Assembly: GCA_964625145.1 (NCBI GenBank)
Contig: CAZVAQ010000061.1
Location: forward strand, 1-19,783
Source of the DNA: CAYTRP01 sp964625145
GTDB taxonomy: Bacteria > Sumerlaeota > Sumerlaeia > SLMS01 > JAHLLQ01
DNA: 19,783 nucleotides
Reading direction: 5' to 3'
The position numbers were made by a program, and so were the translations under genes. Positions 8,770-15,557 of this stretch are shown in pieces (position 1 is the stretch's first letter; the number at the start of each line of letters is the position of its first letter). The notes beneath the pieces were generated by a model. That model was not told the origin of the DNA, did not search any database, and saw only the letters and a list, made by a program, of their open reading frames with translations.

Positions 8770-10275
8770 TCAGCGCGACGCGGTCGGTTGTGGCGACAAC
8801 ATGCGGTCGAGTTCCACGACGAGGGCATCGAGAAAGCGTTCTCGGGACGCAACCGGCGCTGTGCTCCGGTCGACCATCAACACCACGACGTACTCGCGGC
8901 CTTGTTGCGTGCGGAGGTAGCCTGCCAGGGATGTGGCGTCCTTCAGAACGCCGGACTTGCCTTGGAAACGGCCGCTCACTTCCGGAAGCCGCTGGCGCAG
9001 GGTGCCCTTTTCTCCCGCAACGGCAAGGGCATCGCGGAAGAGACGTGCGTTCGGGCGGGCGGATTGTTGGGACAGGAGCAGGTCGCCGATCGAACGGGCC
9101 GGCAGCAGGTCGAGCGAGGAAAGACCGGAGGCATCAATCAGCGCGAAGCCTGCGCGCAGCATGCCCTTCCGCTCAGCCCATTGCGTGATGGCTTTGCTGG
9201 CGCCTTCAAAGGACGCGGGTTGGCCCTGCTCGATGGCGATGGCGCGGGCGATGCATTCGGCGTACAGGTTCTGGCTGTCGGCGAGAATGTCGTCGAGGTA
9301 GAAGGAGAGCGGTGGCGAAGTGTAGGAGAGGACCTCGCGCATCTCTGACTCGGGGGCCATGCGTGCCTCGGGCATATCGCGCGTGCTGGCACCGCGGAAC
9401 TCGCCCTTGATCTTCACCGCGCGCAACTCCTCGGCGAACAGGTAGGCGGTCATGCGGGCCGGATCCTCGACGGCGGTCCAGCCCATCACTCGCAGGCCTT
9501 GCGGCAGATTGCCGCGCGCAACCTGTTCGGTGCGCGTGGCGTGGCGAAAGTAGCGCAAGGGGATGTACGGTTGGTCAGGGCTGACGATCTTCACGGAGGA
9601 CGTGAACCGTGCGTAATCCGACTTCGGATAGATAGTGTGGCGGGCTTCGCTGCCGATGCGTCGATCGGCATCCCACTGCACGGTGATGCAGCCGTCGTTG
9701 ATGGTCAGGGCGGAAACCTCCGCCGACCACCATTCGCCGTTCTCGGTCATGTCCCAACCGCGCGCTGCGGGTTCGCCGGTGAAGAGGCGGTCGTCGCCGA
9801 TGATCATGCCGTCGAAAGTGCGCAGACCCAGGTCGCGCATGTCGCTGGCCCAGAGCCGGAGTATGCGGTTGACGTCGAGCCGGTCATCCTGGAACCGCGG
9901 GCCAAAGGCCGGGTCTCCTCCGCCGCGAATGTGGATTTGTCCGTCGAGATGCCCCTTCTCATTGATCTCGCCGGCGATACGGACGGTGGTGCGGAACTGA
10001 TGATTGGGGCCCAAAGTATCCAGGGCTGCCGCCGCCGTGAACAATTGCACCAGGGAGGCCGGGGCCATTCCCTCCGCCTCGTTGATCATGGCCAACCATT
10101 CGCCGGTTTGCGCGTCGGCGACGAAGGCGCCAAAGCGTGCTTCTTCACCCATGGCGGCGTTGTCGAACCAATCCTGGAGGGACTTCTCCAGATCATTGGC
10201 CGGCAACAGTGCGGCCGCTGGATTGGATGCCGGGGCGATGGCCAAGGCGAGAAACAGGCTCAGGATAATCCGCAT
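8770..10275 (-). CDS. dacB: PBP4-type D-Ala-D-Ala carboxypeptidase/endopeptidase (peptidase S13) with altered SxxK motif
   Basis: A 501-residue protein with a signal peptide (residues 1-21) and a good ribosome site (AAGGA, 6 bases before the ATG). Family S13 features seen: GGGDPAF (118-124), the SxN motif as SQN (334-336), DASGLSS (381-387), and the KTG-type motif as GKSGVLKDATSLAGYL with Lys440-Ser-Gly. The SxxK motif reads PASLVQLFTAAAAL: Ser74 is present, but the expected lysine is Gln77 (codon CAA, bases 10045-10047). In E. coli PBP4 the matching segment is PASTQK, whose lysine activates the serine. The protein may therefore be an inactive or altered penicillin-binding protein, or the base is a sequencing error (AAA would restore lysine). 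The enzyme class normally trims peptidoglycan peptides in the periplasm. It lies 89 bases after thrC and 12 bases before the GT-C gene, at the head of an envelope gene run. Confidence 0.88.
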   Translation of the reverse strand: MRIILSLFLALAIAPASNPAAALLPANDLEKSLQDWFDNAAMGEEARFGAFVADAQTGEWLAMINEAEGMAPASLVQLFTAAAALDTLGPNHQFRTTVRIAGEINEKGHLDGQIHIRGGGDPAFGPRFQDDRLDVNRILRLWASDMRDLGLRTFDGMIIGDDRLFTGEPAARGWDMTENGEWWSAEVSALTINDGCITVQWDADRRIGSEARHTIYPKSDYARFTSSVKIVSPDQPYIPLRYFRHATRTEQVARGNLPQGLRVMGWTAVEDPARMTAYLFAEELRAVKIKGEFRGASTRDMPEARMAPESEMREVLSYTSPPLSFYLDDILADSQNLYAECIARAIAIEQGQPASFEGASKAITQWAERKGMLRAGFALIDASGLSSLDLLPARSIGDLLLSQQSARPNARLFRDALAVAGEKGTLRQRLPEVSGRFQGKSGVLKDATSLAGYLRTQQGREYVVVLMVDRSTAPVASRERFLDALVVELDRMLSPQPTASR

Positions 10276-10364
10276 GGCTCTTCCTTGCTGGTTGGGGTGT
10301 GTCTTGAAGTCGCCAGACCAAGGGCCAGCGCGTGCAAATCAGATGCCTGTCAGCCCCATGGTCA

Positions 10365-11483
10365 TCAACCGATGCCGATGGCTTCGAGCACCGCATCCAC
10401 TTCGGCCGGGATGTCGATGAACTTCGGACTGTTGTGAATGGCGAAGTCGGGGTCCTTAAGGCCGTGGCCAGTGAGGATGCACACCACGGTGATTTCACCG
10501 CGCTCGCGCACGATCGGCTCCAGCTCACCGCGCGCCGCGCTTTTCAACAAACCCGCAACGGAAGCAGCAGAGGCCGGCTCGCAGAAGACACCTTCGCGCG
10601 AGGCGAGGAGCTTGGACGCCTCGGTGATCTCCGCGTCGGTCACGATGTCAATGCGGCCGCCGGATTCGTCGCGGGCCGCTTCGGCCTGCTTCCATGATGC
10701 TGGATTGCCAATGCGAATGGCAGTGGCTAGGGTCTCGGGCTTGTCGACCTTGTGACCGCGCACAATGGGGGCGGCACCTTCGGCCTGGAAACCCCACATC
10801 TTCGGCAGGAGATCGATGCGGCCCAGTTGGTGGAACTCGCGGTAGCCCTTCCAGTAGGCCGTAATGTTTCCGGCGTTGCCGACGGGGATGCAGTGCAGGT
10901 CCGGGGCGCGGCCGCCGAGCTGCTCAACAATCTCGAAGGAGCCTGTCTTCTGGCCTTCGATGCGGAATGGGTTCACGGAATTGACGAGCGTGATGGGGTG
11001 CTTGTCGGTGATGTCGCGGACCATGTCGAGGGCGTCGTCGAAATTGCCGTCGATGCGGATGACCTTGGCTCCGGCGATGGTGGCCTGGGCCAGCTTGCCG
11101 AGGGCGACATTCTTGCCCGACGGAATCAGGACCGCACAGGACAACCCGGCGCGGGCGGCATAGGCGGCTGCGGAGGCCGAGGTGTTGCCGGTCGAGGCGC
11201 ACATGACGGCCTTGGAGCCTGTCTCGACGGCCTTGGAGACGGCCATGGTCATGCCGCGGTCCTTGAAGGAACCGGTGGGGTTCAAGCCCTCGTACTTGAC
11301 GTAGACGCGAACTCCCTTGCCGCATTGCTCGGAGAGCCAACCGCAGGGGATGAGCGGTGTGTCGCCCTCGTGGAGCGTGATGACCGGCGTGGTGTCCGTC
11401 ACCGGCAGGAACTCACGGTAATGATTGATGAGGCCGGGCCATGCGGCGCGGGCGGCGGTGCGGGGGGCGGCGGTTTCGATCAC
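10365..11483 (-). CDS. thrC: Threonine synthase
   Basis: A 372-residue PLP enzyme converting O-phospho-L-homoserine to threonine in the cytoplasm. The PLP lysine lies in NPTGSFKDRG (Lys74), followed by the substrate loop STGNTSASAAAYAARAG, the phosphate-binding segment PVGNAGNITAYWKGY, and SREGVFCEPASAASVAG near the C-terminus. The length fits the short (Bacillus-like) class of threonine synthases rather than the long yeast/E. coli class. I chose the GTG at 11483 because GGAG lies 6 bases upstream. A longer frame from a TTG at 11543 would run through a perfect terminator hairpin and is rejected. The gene ends in tandem stops (TGATGA). No homoserine kinase or dehydrogenase gene is nearby, so the rest of the pathway must be elsewhere. 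Promoter not identified. Confidence 0.95.
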   Translation of the reverse strand: MIETAAPRTAARAAWPGLINHYREFLPVTDTTPVITLHEGDTPLIPCGWLSEQCGKGVRVYVKYEGLNPTGSFKDRGMTMAVSKAVETGSKAVMCASTGNTSASAAAYAARAGLSCAVLIPSGKNVALGKLAQATIAGAKVIRIDGNFDDALDMVRDITDKHPITLVNSVNPFRIEGQKTGSFEIVEQLGGRAPDLHCIPVGNAGNITAYWKGYREFHQLGRIDLLPKMWGFQAEGAAPIVRGHKVDKPETLATAIRIGNPASWKQAEAARDESGGRIDIVTDAEITEASKLLASREGVFCEPASAASVAGLLKSAARGELEPIVRERGEITVVCILTGHGLKDPDFAIHNSPKFIDIPAEVDAVLEAIGIG

Positions 11484-11489
11484 GCGATT

Positions 11490-11493
11490 CTCC
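11490..11493 (-). promoter_or_regulatory. Shine-Dalgarno site deciding the thrC start
   Basis: On the minus strand GGAG is followed by AATCGC and then the GTG start (6-base spacing). It lies only 6 bases beyond the end of the upstream terminator tail, so little room remains for a promoter between the two unless transcription reads through. Confidence 0.7.
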
Positions 11494-11498
11494 GGGGA

Positions 11499-11533
11499 CA
11501 AGAAAGTCGCCGGACGGTAAGCCGTCCGGCGAC
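11499..11533 (-). terminator. Intrinsic terminator of the lipoprotein gene
   Basis: A perfect 12-base stem: GTCGCCGGACGG pairs with CCGTCCGGCGAC (plus-strand arms 11506-11517 and 11522-11533) around a 4-base loop. On the minus strand it is followed by TTTCTT. It begins 40 bases after the lipoprotein stop. Because the stem lies just upstream of the thrC ribosome site, partial read-through could also feed thrC. Confidence 0.85.
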
Positions 11534-11573
11534 GCGTTGACAACAGGTGATGTGGCTCAAACGGCGGGTTGAA

Positions 11574-12260
11574 TCAGGAGGGCTGCTTGCCCGAGTCGAT
11601 CATGTCTTCGTCGGTCAGGTCGTCGCCCTTGTAATCGATGGTGAAGATGCCCAGGACGAAGTCGGTGATTTCCGAGACGTCCACATGGGCGCGGAGCATG
11701 AGGCCCAAGTGGGTGAGGAAGGGCTCGCTGACGGCGGCTTCGGCGCCGATGAAGCCCCAGTATTGCCAGCCGCGCTCGAGATCGACGAACTTCAGGCGCA
11801 GGTCCTCGGGGATGTCCCGATGGACGAGGTCCTTGGCGGGGCGTCCCTTGACGGTGTTCTGGTTCATGCGCTCCTGCCAGGTGGTGCGCTCCTTCTTGAA
11901 GTAGTTCGTGGAGCTGTAGTCCTGGTTGATGTAGGAGGCATGCCATGGGCCGATGCCATAACGCGTGCGGTACTCCATGCCGGCGCCGGCTCCGCGACCC
12001 TCGACTTCGGCGGTCAGGCCGTTGTGGGTGATGGCACCCAGATGGATGAACTCGGTGGCCTCGACATAGACGCCCAAGGAGGGGGGCCATGGCCAGGTGG
12101 GGGACTTCTCACTTTCAGCGGTGACGCCGACGCCCAGGGCGAAGGTGTCGCGCAGGTCATAGTACCGGTTGGTGGCGTACCGGCAACTGCTGACCGTGGT
12201 GGCCATCACAAGGAGAACGGCCGCCAAGGCAAACAGACGGCTCACGGAGTTGTGGGACAT
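11574..12260 (-). CDS. Lipoprotein of unknown function
   Basis: A 228-residue protein. The ATG at 12260 has GAGG 6 bases upstream. The N-terminus is a lipoprotein signal: basic start, hydrophobic run, then lipobox VSSC with Cys26 as the lipidated residue. The residue after the cysteine is Arg, not Asp, so under the E. coli rule it would go to the outer membrane. The mature part opens with RYATNRYYDLRDTFALGVG and has glycine-rich, aromatic and probably beta-strand segments (GVYVEATEFIHLGAITHNG, GRGAGAGMEYRTRYGIGPWH), a charged middle section (about 115-165) and the hydrophobic strands LGLMLRAHVDVSEITDFVLG near the C-terminus. I do not recognise a named family. The pattern suggests a small beta-rich outer-membrane-associated protein. 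It is monocistronic, closed by a strong terminator. Confidence 0.75.
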   Translation of the reverse strand: MSHNSVSRLFALAAVLLVMATTVSSCRYATNRYYDLRDTFALGVGVTAESEKSPTWPWPPSLGVYVEATEFIHLGAITHNGLTAEVEGRGAGAGMEYRTRYGIGPWHASYINQDYSSTNYFKKERTTWQERMNQNTVKGRPAKDLVHRDIPEDLRLKFVDLERGWQYWGFIGAEAAVSEPFLTHLGLMLRAHVDVSEITDFVLGIFTIDYKGDDLTDEDMIDSGKQPS

Positions 12261-12570
12261 TCTTGTCCTCGCGTCGGGAGTTTTGCCCGCGGGAACACTG
12301 CGGACTTTTGTCGAATCAGTCTGGACCTACAAGGCGGGTGCGGCGGGGAAAGGGTCAAGACGAAAGCCCCGGGGGAGAAAAGGTGGGAGGTGGATGGAAT
12401 GGACAAGGTAAGGCAGGGTCAGGGGCCGGGAGAAAGGAGGGGCAGGTGGTGGCGTTATCCTTTGCGCCCGGGGGATGGAGGGGATAGCACACGTCGGGTT
12501 ACGCGTCCAGTGGGGGTCTTGGCCCCATGGCGACGGGTACCCGGACCACGAATCGGGGGCCCCATTGAAA
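12261..12570. promoter_or_regulatory. Divergent intergenic region, purine-rich, carrying the pyrH leader
   Basis: 310 bases between the divergent lipoprotein and pyrH genes; both promoters should lie here, but no convincing -35/-10 pair was found on either strand. Bases of about 12340-12480 are strongly purine-biased on the plus strand, with several GGG/GGGG runs. The 60 bases before pyrH are rich in short inverted repeats: GGGG/CCCC around 12513-12526, the palindrome CGGGTACCCG (12534-12543), and GGCCCC (12521-12526) pairing with GGGGCC (12556-12561). The last would cover the only purine run (12555-12559) that could serve as the pyrH ribosome site. Confidence 0.5.
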
Positions 12571-13335
12571 ATGTCCACAACGGCGGAAAGTTCCACCGAC
12601 CCTGTTGGGAAGGCTGGCTGCGAGCCGGCCCTGTATCGACGTGTCATCCTGAAGCTGTCGGGCGAGATGCTCAAGGGTGACGAGGCTTTTGGAATCGACC
12701 AACCGGCGGTGCAGTTCATCGCCGATGAGATCCGCAGCATCCACGAGTTGGGGGTTGAGGTGGGGGTGGTGATTGGGGGGGGGAACATCTTCCGGGGGAG
12801 CAGCGATGCGGCCCGGAACATGAAGCGGGCGGTGGCGGACCAGGTCGGGATGCTGGCCACGGTCATCAATGCGCTGATGTTGCAGGACGCGCTGGAATTG
12901 ATGGGGACGAAGACGCGGGTGATGACGGCGCTGCCGATGGCGAACATCGCGGAGGTCTACATCCGGCGGCGCGCCGAGCGGCACATGGAGAAGGGGCGCG
13001 TGGTGATCTTTGCCGCGGGGACGGGCAATCCGTTCTTCACGACGGATTCGGCCGCGGCGCTGCGCGCCAACGAGCTGGATGCGGATGCGGTGCTGAAGGG
13101 GACAAAGGTGGACGGGATCTACACGGCGGACCCTGCAAAGGATCCCACCGCGCGATTCCTTCCGACTTGCACCTACGAACGAGCCATCAAAGAGAATCTG
13201 AAGGTCATGGACGCGGCGGCGCTGGCGCTGTGCCGGGACAATTCCATGCCGATTGTTGTCTACAAACTCAGCCCCGGCAACACCCGCCGAGTCGTGGTGG
13301 ACGGGGACATTGGCACAAAGGTCACAAAGGAGTAG
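12571..13335 (+). CDS. pyrH: UMP kinase
   Basis: A 254-residue cytoplasmic enzyme phosphorylating UMP to UDP. Seen: the amino-acid-kinase start RVILKLSGE, the glycine loop VVIGGGNIFRG, MLATVINALMLQDAL, the nucleotide-binding PFFTTDSAAALRA, and DGIYTADPAKDPTA near the C-terminus, all in the order of bacterial UMP kinases. Length is slightly above the usual 235-245 because of an N-terminal extension of about 20 residues. The ATG at 12571 was chosen because kinase homology starts soon after and the upstream frame is low-complexity; its ribosome site is weak (GGGGG about 11 bases away). It is first in the pyrH-frr-uppS run; rpsB and tsf, its usual upstream partners, are absent. A run of nine G at 12775-12783 lies in the glycine loop. 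Confidence 0.95.
   Translation: MSTTAESSTDPVGKAGCEPALYRRVILKLSGEMLKGDEAFGIDQPAVQFIADEIRSIHELGVEVGVVIGGGNIFRGSSDAARNMKRAVADQVGMLATVINALMLQDALELMGTKTRVMTALPMANIAEVYIRRRAERHMEKGRVVIFAAGTGNPFFTTDSAAALRANELDADAVLKGTKVDGIYTADPAKDPTARFLPTCTYERAIKENLKVMDAAALALCRDNSMPIVVYKLSPGNTRRVVVDGDIGTKVTKE
12775..12783 (+). repeat. Homopolymer run of nine G inside pyrH
   Basis: The run encodes consecutive glycines of the kinase's glycine loop (GGGN). Neighbouring G5 runs at about 12749-12754, 12761-12766 and 12793-12797 make this a local G-rich cluster. It is a candidate slippage and quadruplex site, and a place where assemblies often err; the frame is intact here. Confidence 0.8.
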
Positions 13336-13344
13336 TCACCGAAC

Positions 13345-13911
13345 ATGGATGCTCGCCTGGAAGAGATCCGCAAGACTTCGGAACACAAGATGGAGGGCTC
13401 GCTGCACGCCCTGGATGCGGACTTCAACACCGTGCGCACCGGCCGCGCCAACCCCGCGGCGCTGGACGCCGTGGTGGTGGAGGCCTATGGCGTGCAGATG
13501 TCGATCAAGCAGGTGGCGACGGTCACCACGCCGGACGCGCGCTCGATCGCCGTGGCCCCATTCGACCGCAACCAGCTCGCCGCCATCGAGCGCGCGATCA
13601 TCGCGGCGAACCTGGGGTTCAATCCCAACAATGACGGCTCGGTGATCCACATCAACGTGCCGCCGATGACCGAGGAGCGCCGCAAGGAGATGTCAAAGAT
13701 GGCGCACAAGATGGCCGAGGATGCGCGCATTGCCATCCGCCACGTGCGCAAGCATGCCAACGACGCCATCAAGAAGTTGGAAGACAGCAAGGCACTGCCC
13801 GAGGACGAGCTGAAGCACGCGCACAAGGCCATCCAGGACCTGACCGACGATTACATCAAGCGCGTGGACGAGAAGATGAAGAAGAAGGAGAAGGAGATCA
13901 TGGAGGTCTGA
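13345..13911 (+). CDS. frr: Ribosome recycling factor
   Basis: 188 residues, close to the usual 185. It releases ribosomes from mRNA after termination together with EF-G. Seen: the conserved opening with RTGRANPAALDAVVVEAYG, the beta-domain segment PFDRNQLAAIERAI, NLGFNPNNDGSVIHINVPPM, TEERRKEM and the long C-terminal helix ending in KKKEKEIMEV. It starts 9 bases after the pyrH stop, and the ribosome site AAGGAG (13327-13332) lies at the end of pyrH, so the two are co-transcribed and probably translationally coupled. Nothing unusual in the sequence. Confidence 0.97.
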   Translation: MDARLEEIRKTSEHKMEGSLHALDADFNTVRTGRANPAALDAVVVEAYGVQMSIKQVATVTTPDARSIAVAPFDRNQLAAIERAIIAANLGFNPNNDGSVIHINVPPMTEERRKEMSKMAHKMAEDARIAIRHVRKHANDAIKKLEDSKALPEDELKHAHKAIQDLTDDYIKRVDEKMKKKEKEIMEV

Positions 13912-13948
13912 CGGCCCGCTGCCGCCACAATCGCTCCATCACCCATCC

Positions 13949-14749
13949 ATGAAATCGTCCGCCACCGACAAGCGCTCTGCCGCCCCGGTCCTGTTGGAGC
14001 CCTACACCAGCGAGGAAGCCGCGATCTTTGAGCGGTTGGATCCCGCGCGGATTCCGCGGCATGTGGCCATCATCATGGATGGAAACGGGCGGTGGGCGCG
14101 GGAACGCAGTCTGCCGGAGCGGATCCACGGCCATCGCGCGGGGGCGGACGCGGTGGATTCGGCGGTGCGCACGGCGGCGCACATGCGCGTCCAGGCGCTG
14201 ACGCTGTACGCGTTCTCCACGGAGAACTGGTCGCGGCCCAAGCGCGAGATTTCCGCCCTGATGCATCTTCTGGAATCGTATTTGATCAAGGAAATCCCCG
14301 GGCTGAACGAGAACAACGTGCGGTTGGTGGCCAGCGGCCGCATTGGGGACCTGCCCGCGTCGGCTCGCAACAAGCTGGCGCACACGATGGAGGTGACGGC
14401 TGGGAACACGGGGTTGGTCCTGAACCTGGCGTTGTCCTATGGTGGGCGCCAGGAGATCGTGGACGCCACGCGGCAGATCGCCGCGGAGGTCGCCGCCGGG
14501 CGGCTCAATCCGGATGACATCGATGCCGAGACCGTGCAACGGCACCTCTACCGGCCGGATCTGCCGGATCCGGAACTGCTGATCCGCACTTCCGGCGAGC
14601 AGAGATTGTCCAACTTTTTGCTGTGGCAGTGCGCGTACACGGAGTTCGTGTATCTGCCGGTGCATTGGCCGGATTTCCGCCGGATTCACTTTTTGAAGGC
14701 GCTGGATGAATATGCGCGCCGTGATCGTCGTTTTGGTGGAGTGAGGTAA
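13949..14749 (+). CDS. uppS: Isoprenyl (undecaprenyl) diphosphate synthase
   Basis: A 266-residue cis-prenyltransferase, probably making the C55 carrier lipid for cell wall and other envelope glycans from farnesyl- and isopentenyl diphosphate, at the cytoplasmic membrane face. Seen: HVAIIMDGNGRWA with catalytic Asp44, GHRAGADAV, LYAFSTENWSRP, the segment LSYGGRQEI, and RTSGEQRLSNFLLWQ with AYTEF near the end. An N-terminal extension of about 30 residues precedes the core. It lies 37 bases after frr; the ribosome site is weak. cdsA normally follows in this cluster but an ABC exporter is found instead. Its product would supply the two polyprenyl-sugar-type transferases on the opposite strand of this window (inference). 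Confidence 0.95.
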   Translation: MKSSATDKRSAAPVLLEPYTSEEAAIFERLDPARIPRHVAIIMDGNGRWARERSLPERIHGHRAGADAVDSAVRTAAHMRVQALTLYAFSTENWSRPKREISALMHLLESYLIKEIPGLNENNVRLVASGRIGDLPASARNKLAHTMEVTAGNTGLVLNLALSYGGRQEIVDATRQIAAEVAAGRLNPDDIDAETVQRHLYRPDLPDPELLIRTSGEQRLSNFLLWQCAYTEFVYLPVHWPDFRRIHFLKALDEYARRDRRFGGVR

Positions 14750-14780
14750 GAGCCTCGCCAGTCCAACTCGGTAGGGTGGC

Positions 14781-15557
14781 ATGATCGAGGTCGGCGCGTT
14801 ATCCAAGATCTATCGCGACAAGAAGAAGGGCCGCTTTGCGGCCGTGGATGAGGTTTCCTTTTCCTGCCGTCCCGGCGAGGTCTATGGCCTGCTGGGTCCC
14901 AACGGCGCGGGGAAGACGACCACGCTGCGGATGTTGTCGACGGCGATCAAGCCGACATCGGGAACCGCCAGGCTGGCCGACATCGATGTGGTGCATCATC
15001 CCAGCAAGGTGCGGAGCCTGATCGGGTTCCTTTCCGCGAACACGGGTCTTTACGGGCGCCTGACGCCGCGGGAGGTGCTGCGCTATTTCGGACGCTTGTT
15101 CGGGATGACCGAAGCGAAGATCAAGAACCGCACGGAGGAGCTGGCCGACCTGTTCACCATGCGCGAGTTCCTCGAACGGCCGTGCGACAAGCTCTCCACC
15201 GGCATGAAGCAAAAGGTGAACATCGCGCGCACGGTGTTGCACGACCCGCCGGTGATGATCTTTGACGAGCCGACCTCCGGGCTGGATGTGTTGACCAGCC
15301 GGGCCATCGTGTCCTTTATCCGCCGCTGCCGTGCGGAGGGGAAGACGGTCCTGTTTTCCACGCACATCATGGCGGAGGTGGACCAGTTGTGCGATCACGT
15401 CGGCGTGATCCACAAGGGACGGTTGCACTTTGACGGGCCGATTGGCGAGTTGCGCAAGCACTACGGCGACAACATGTCGGATGCCTTTGTGCGCATCATC
15501 GGCGAGGACGCGGAACACGACGGCCTCTCCGCGCCGCCACGGGGGGAGGGCGCCTGA
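14781..15557 (+). CDS. natA: ABC exporter ATP-binding subunit, NatA type
   Basis: 258 residues. Seen: Walker A GPNGAGKT (39-46), a Q-loop-region change (the segment around FLSANTGLYGRLT has no obvious glutamine), signature LSTGM (138-142), Walker B VMIFDEP with Glu163, D-loop SGLD and H-loop STHIM. The last 30 residues are an acidic, proline-containing tail of low complexity. It pairs with the next gene by a one-base TGATG overlap. Family knowledge: the group is named for Bacillus NatAB, a sodium exporter, but members move various substrates, so the substrate here is unproven. It starts 31 bases after the uppS stop with an AGGG ribosome site. Confidence 0.9.
   Translation: MIEVGALSKIYRDKKKGRFAAVDEVSFSCRPGEVYGLLGPNGAGKTTTLRMLSTAIKPTSGTARLADIDVVHHPSKVRSLIGFLSANTGLYGRLTPREVLRYFGRLFGMTEAKIKNRTEELADLFTMREFLERPCDKLSTGMKQKVNIARTVLHDPPVMIFDEPTSGLDVLTSRAIVSFIRRCRAEGKTVLFSTHIMAEVDQLCDHVGVIHKGRLHFDGPIGELRKHYGDNMSDAFVRIIGEDAEHDGLSAPPRGEGA

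Noticed and set aside
10752..11540. 262-codon plus-strand frame opposite thrC
   Set aside because: Acidic, Gly/Val-rich antisense of thrC; it also runs through the terminator hairpin.
12340..12480. Purine-rich tract considered as a triplex/H-DNA element or small RNA gene
   Set aside because: Biased but without mirror symmetry or a convincing promoter and terminator; left as a composition note.
12475..12570. Upstream extension of pyrH to a start at 12475
   Set aside because: The added 32 residues have no family match and cover the structured leader; the ATG at 12571 fits the known N-terminus better.
11547..12680. 377-codon plus-strand frame opposite the lipoprotein and across the intergenic region into pyrH
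   Set aside because: Antisense to a gene with a real lipobox and terminator; the remainder is translated purine-rich spacer overlapping pyrH out of frame.
13898..14806. 302-codon minus-strand frame opposite uppS
   Set aside because: uppS on the plus strand has every family motif; the opposite frame is a low-information shadow.
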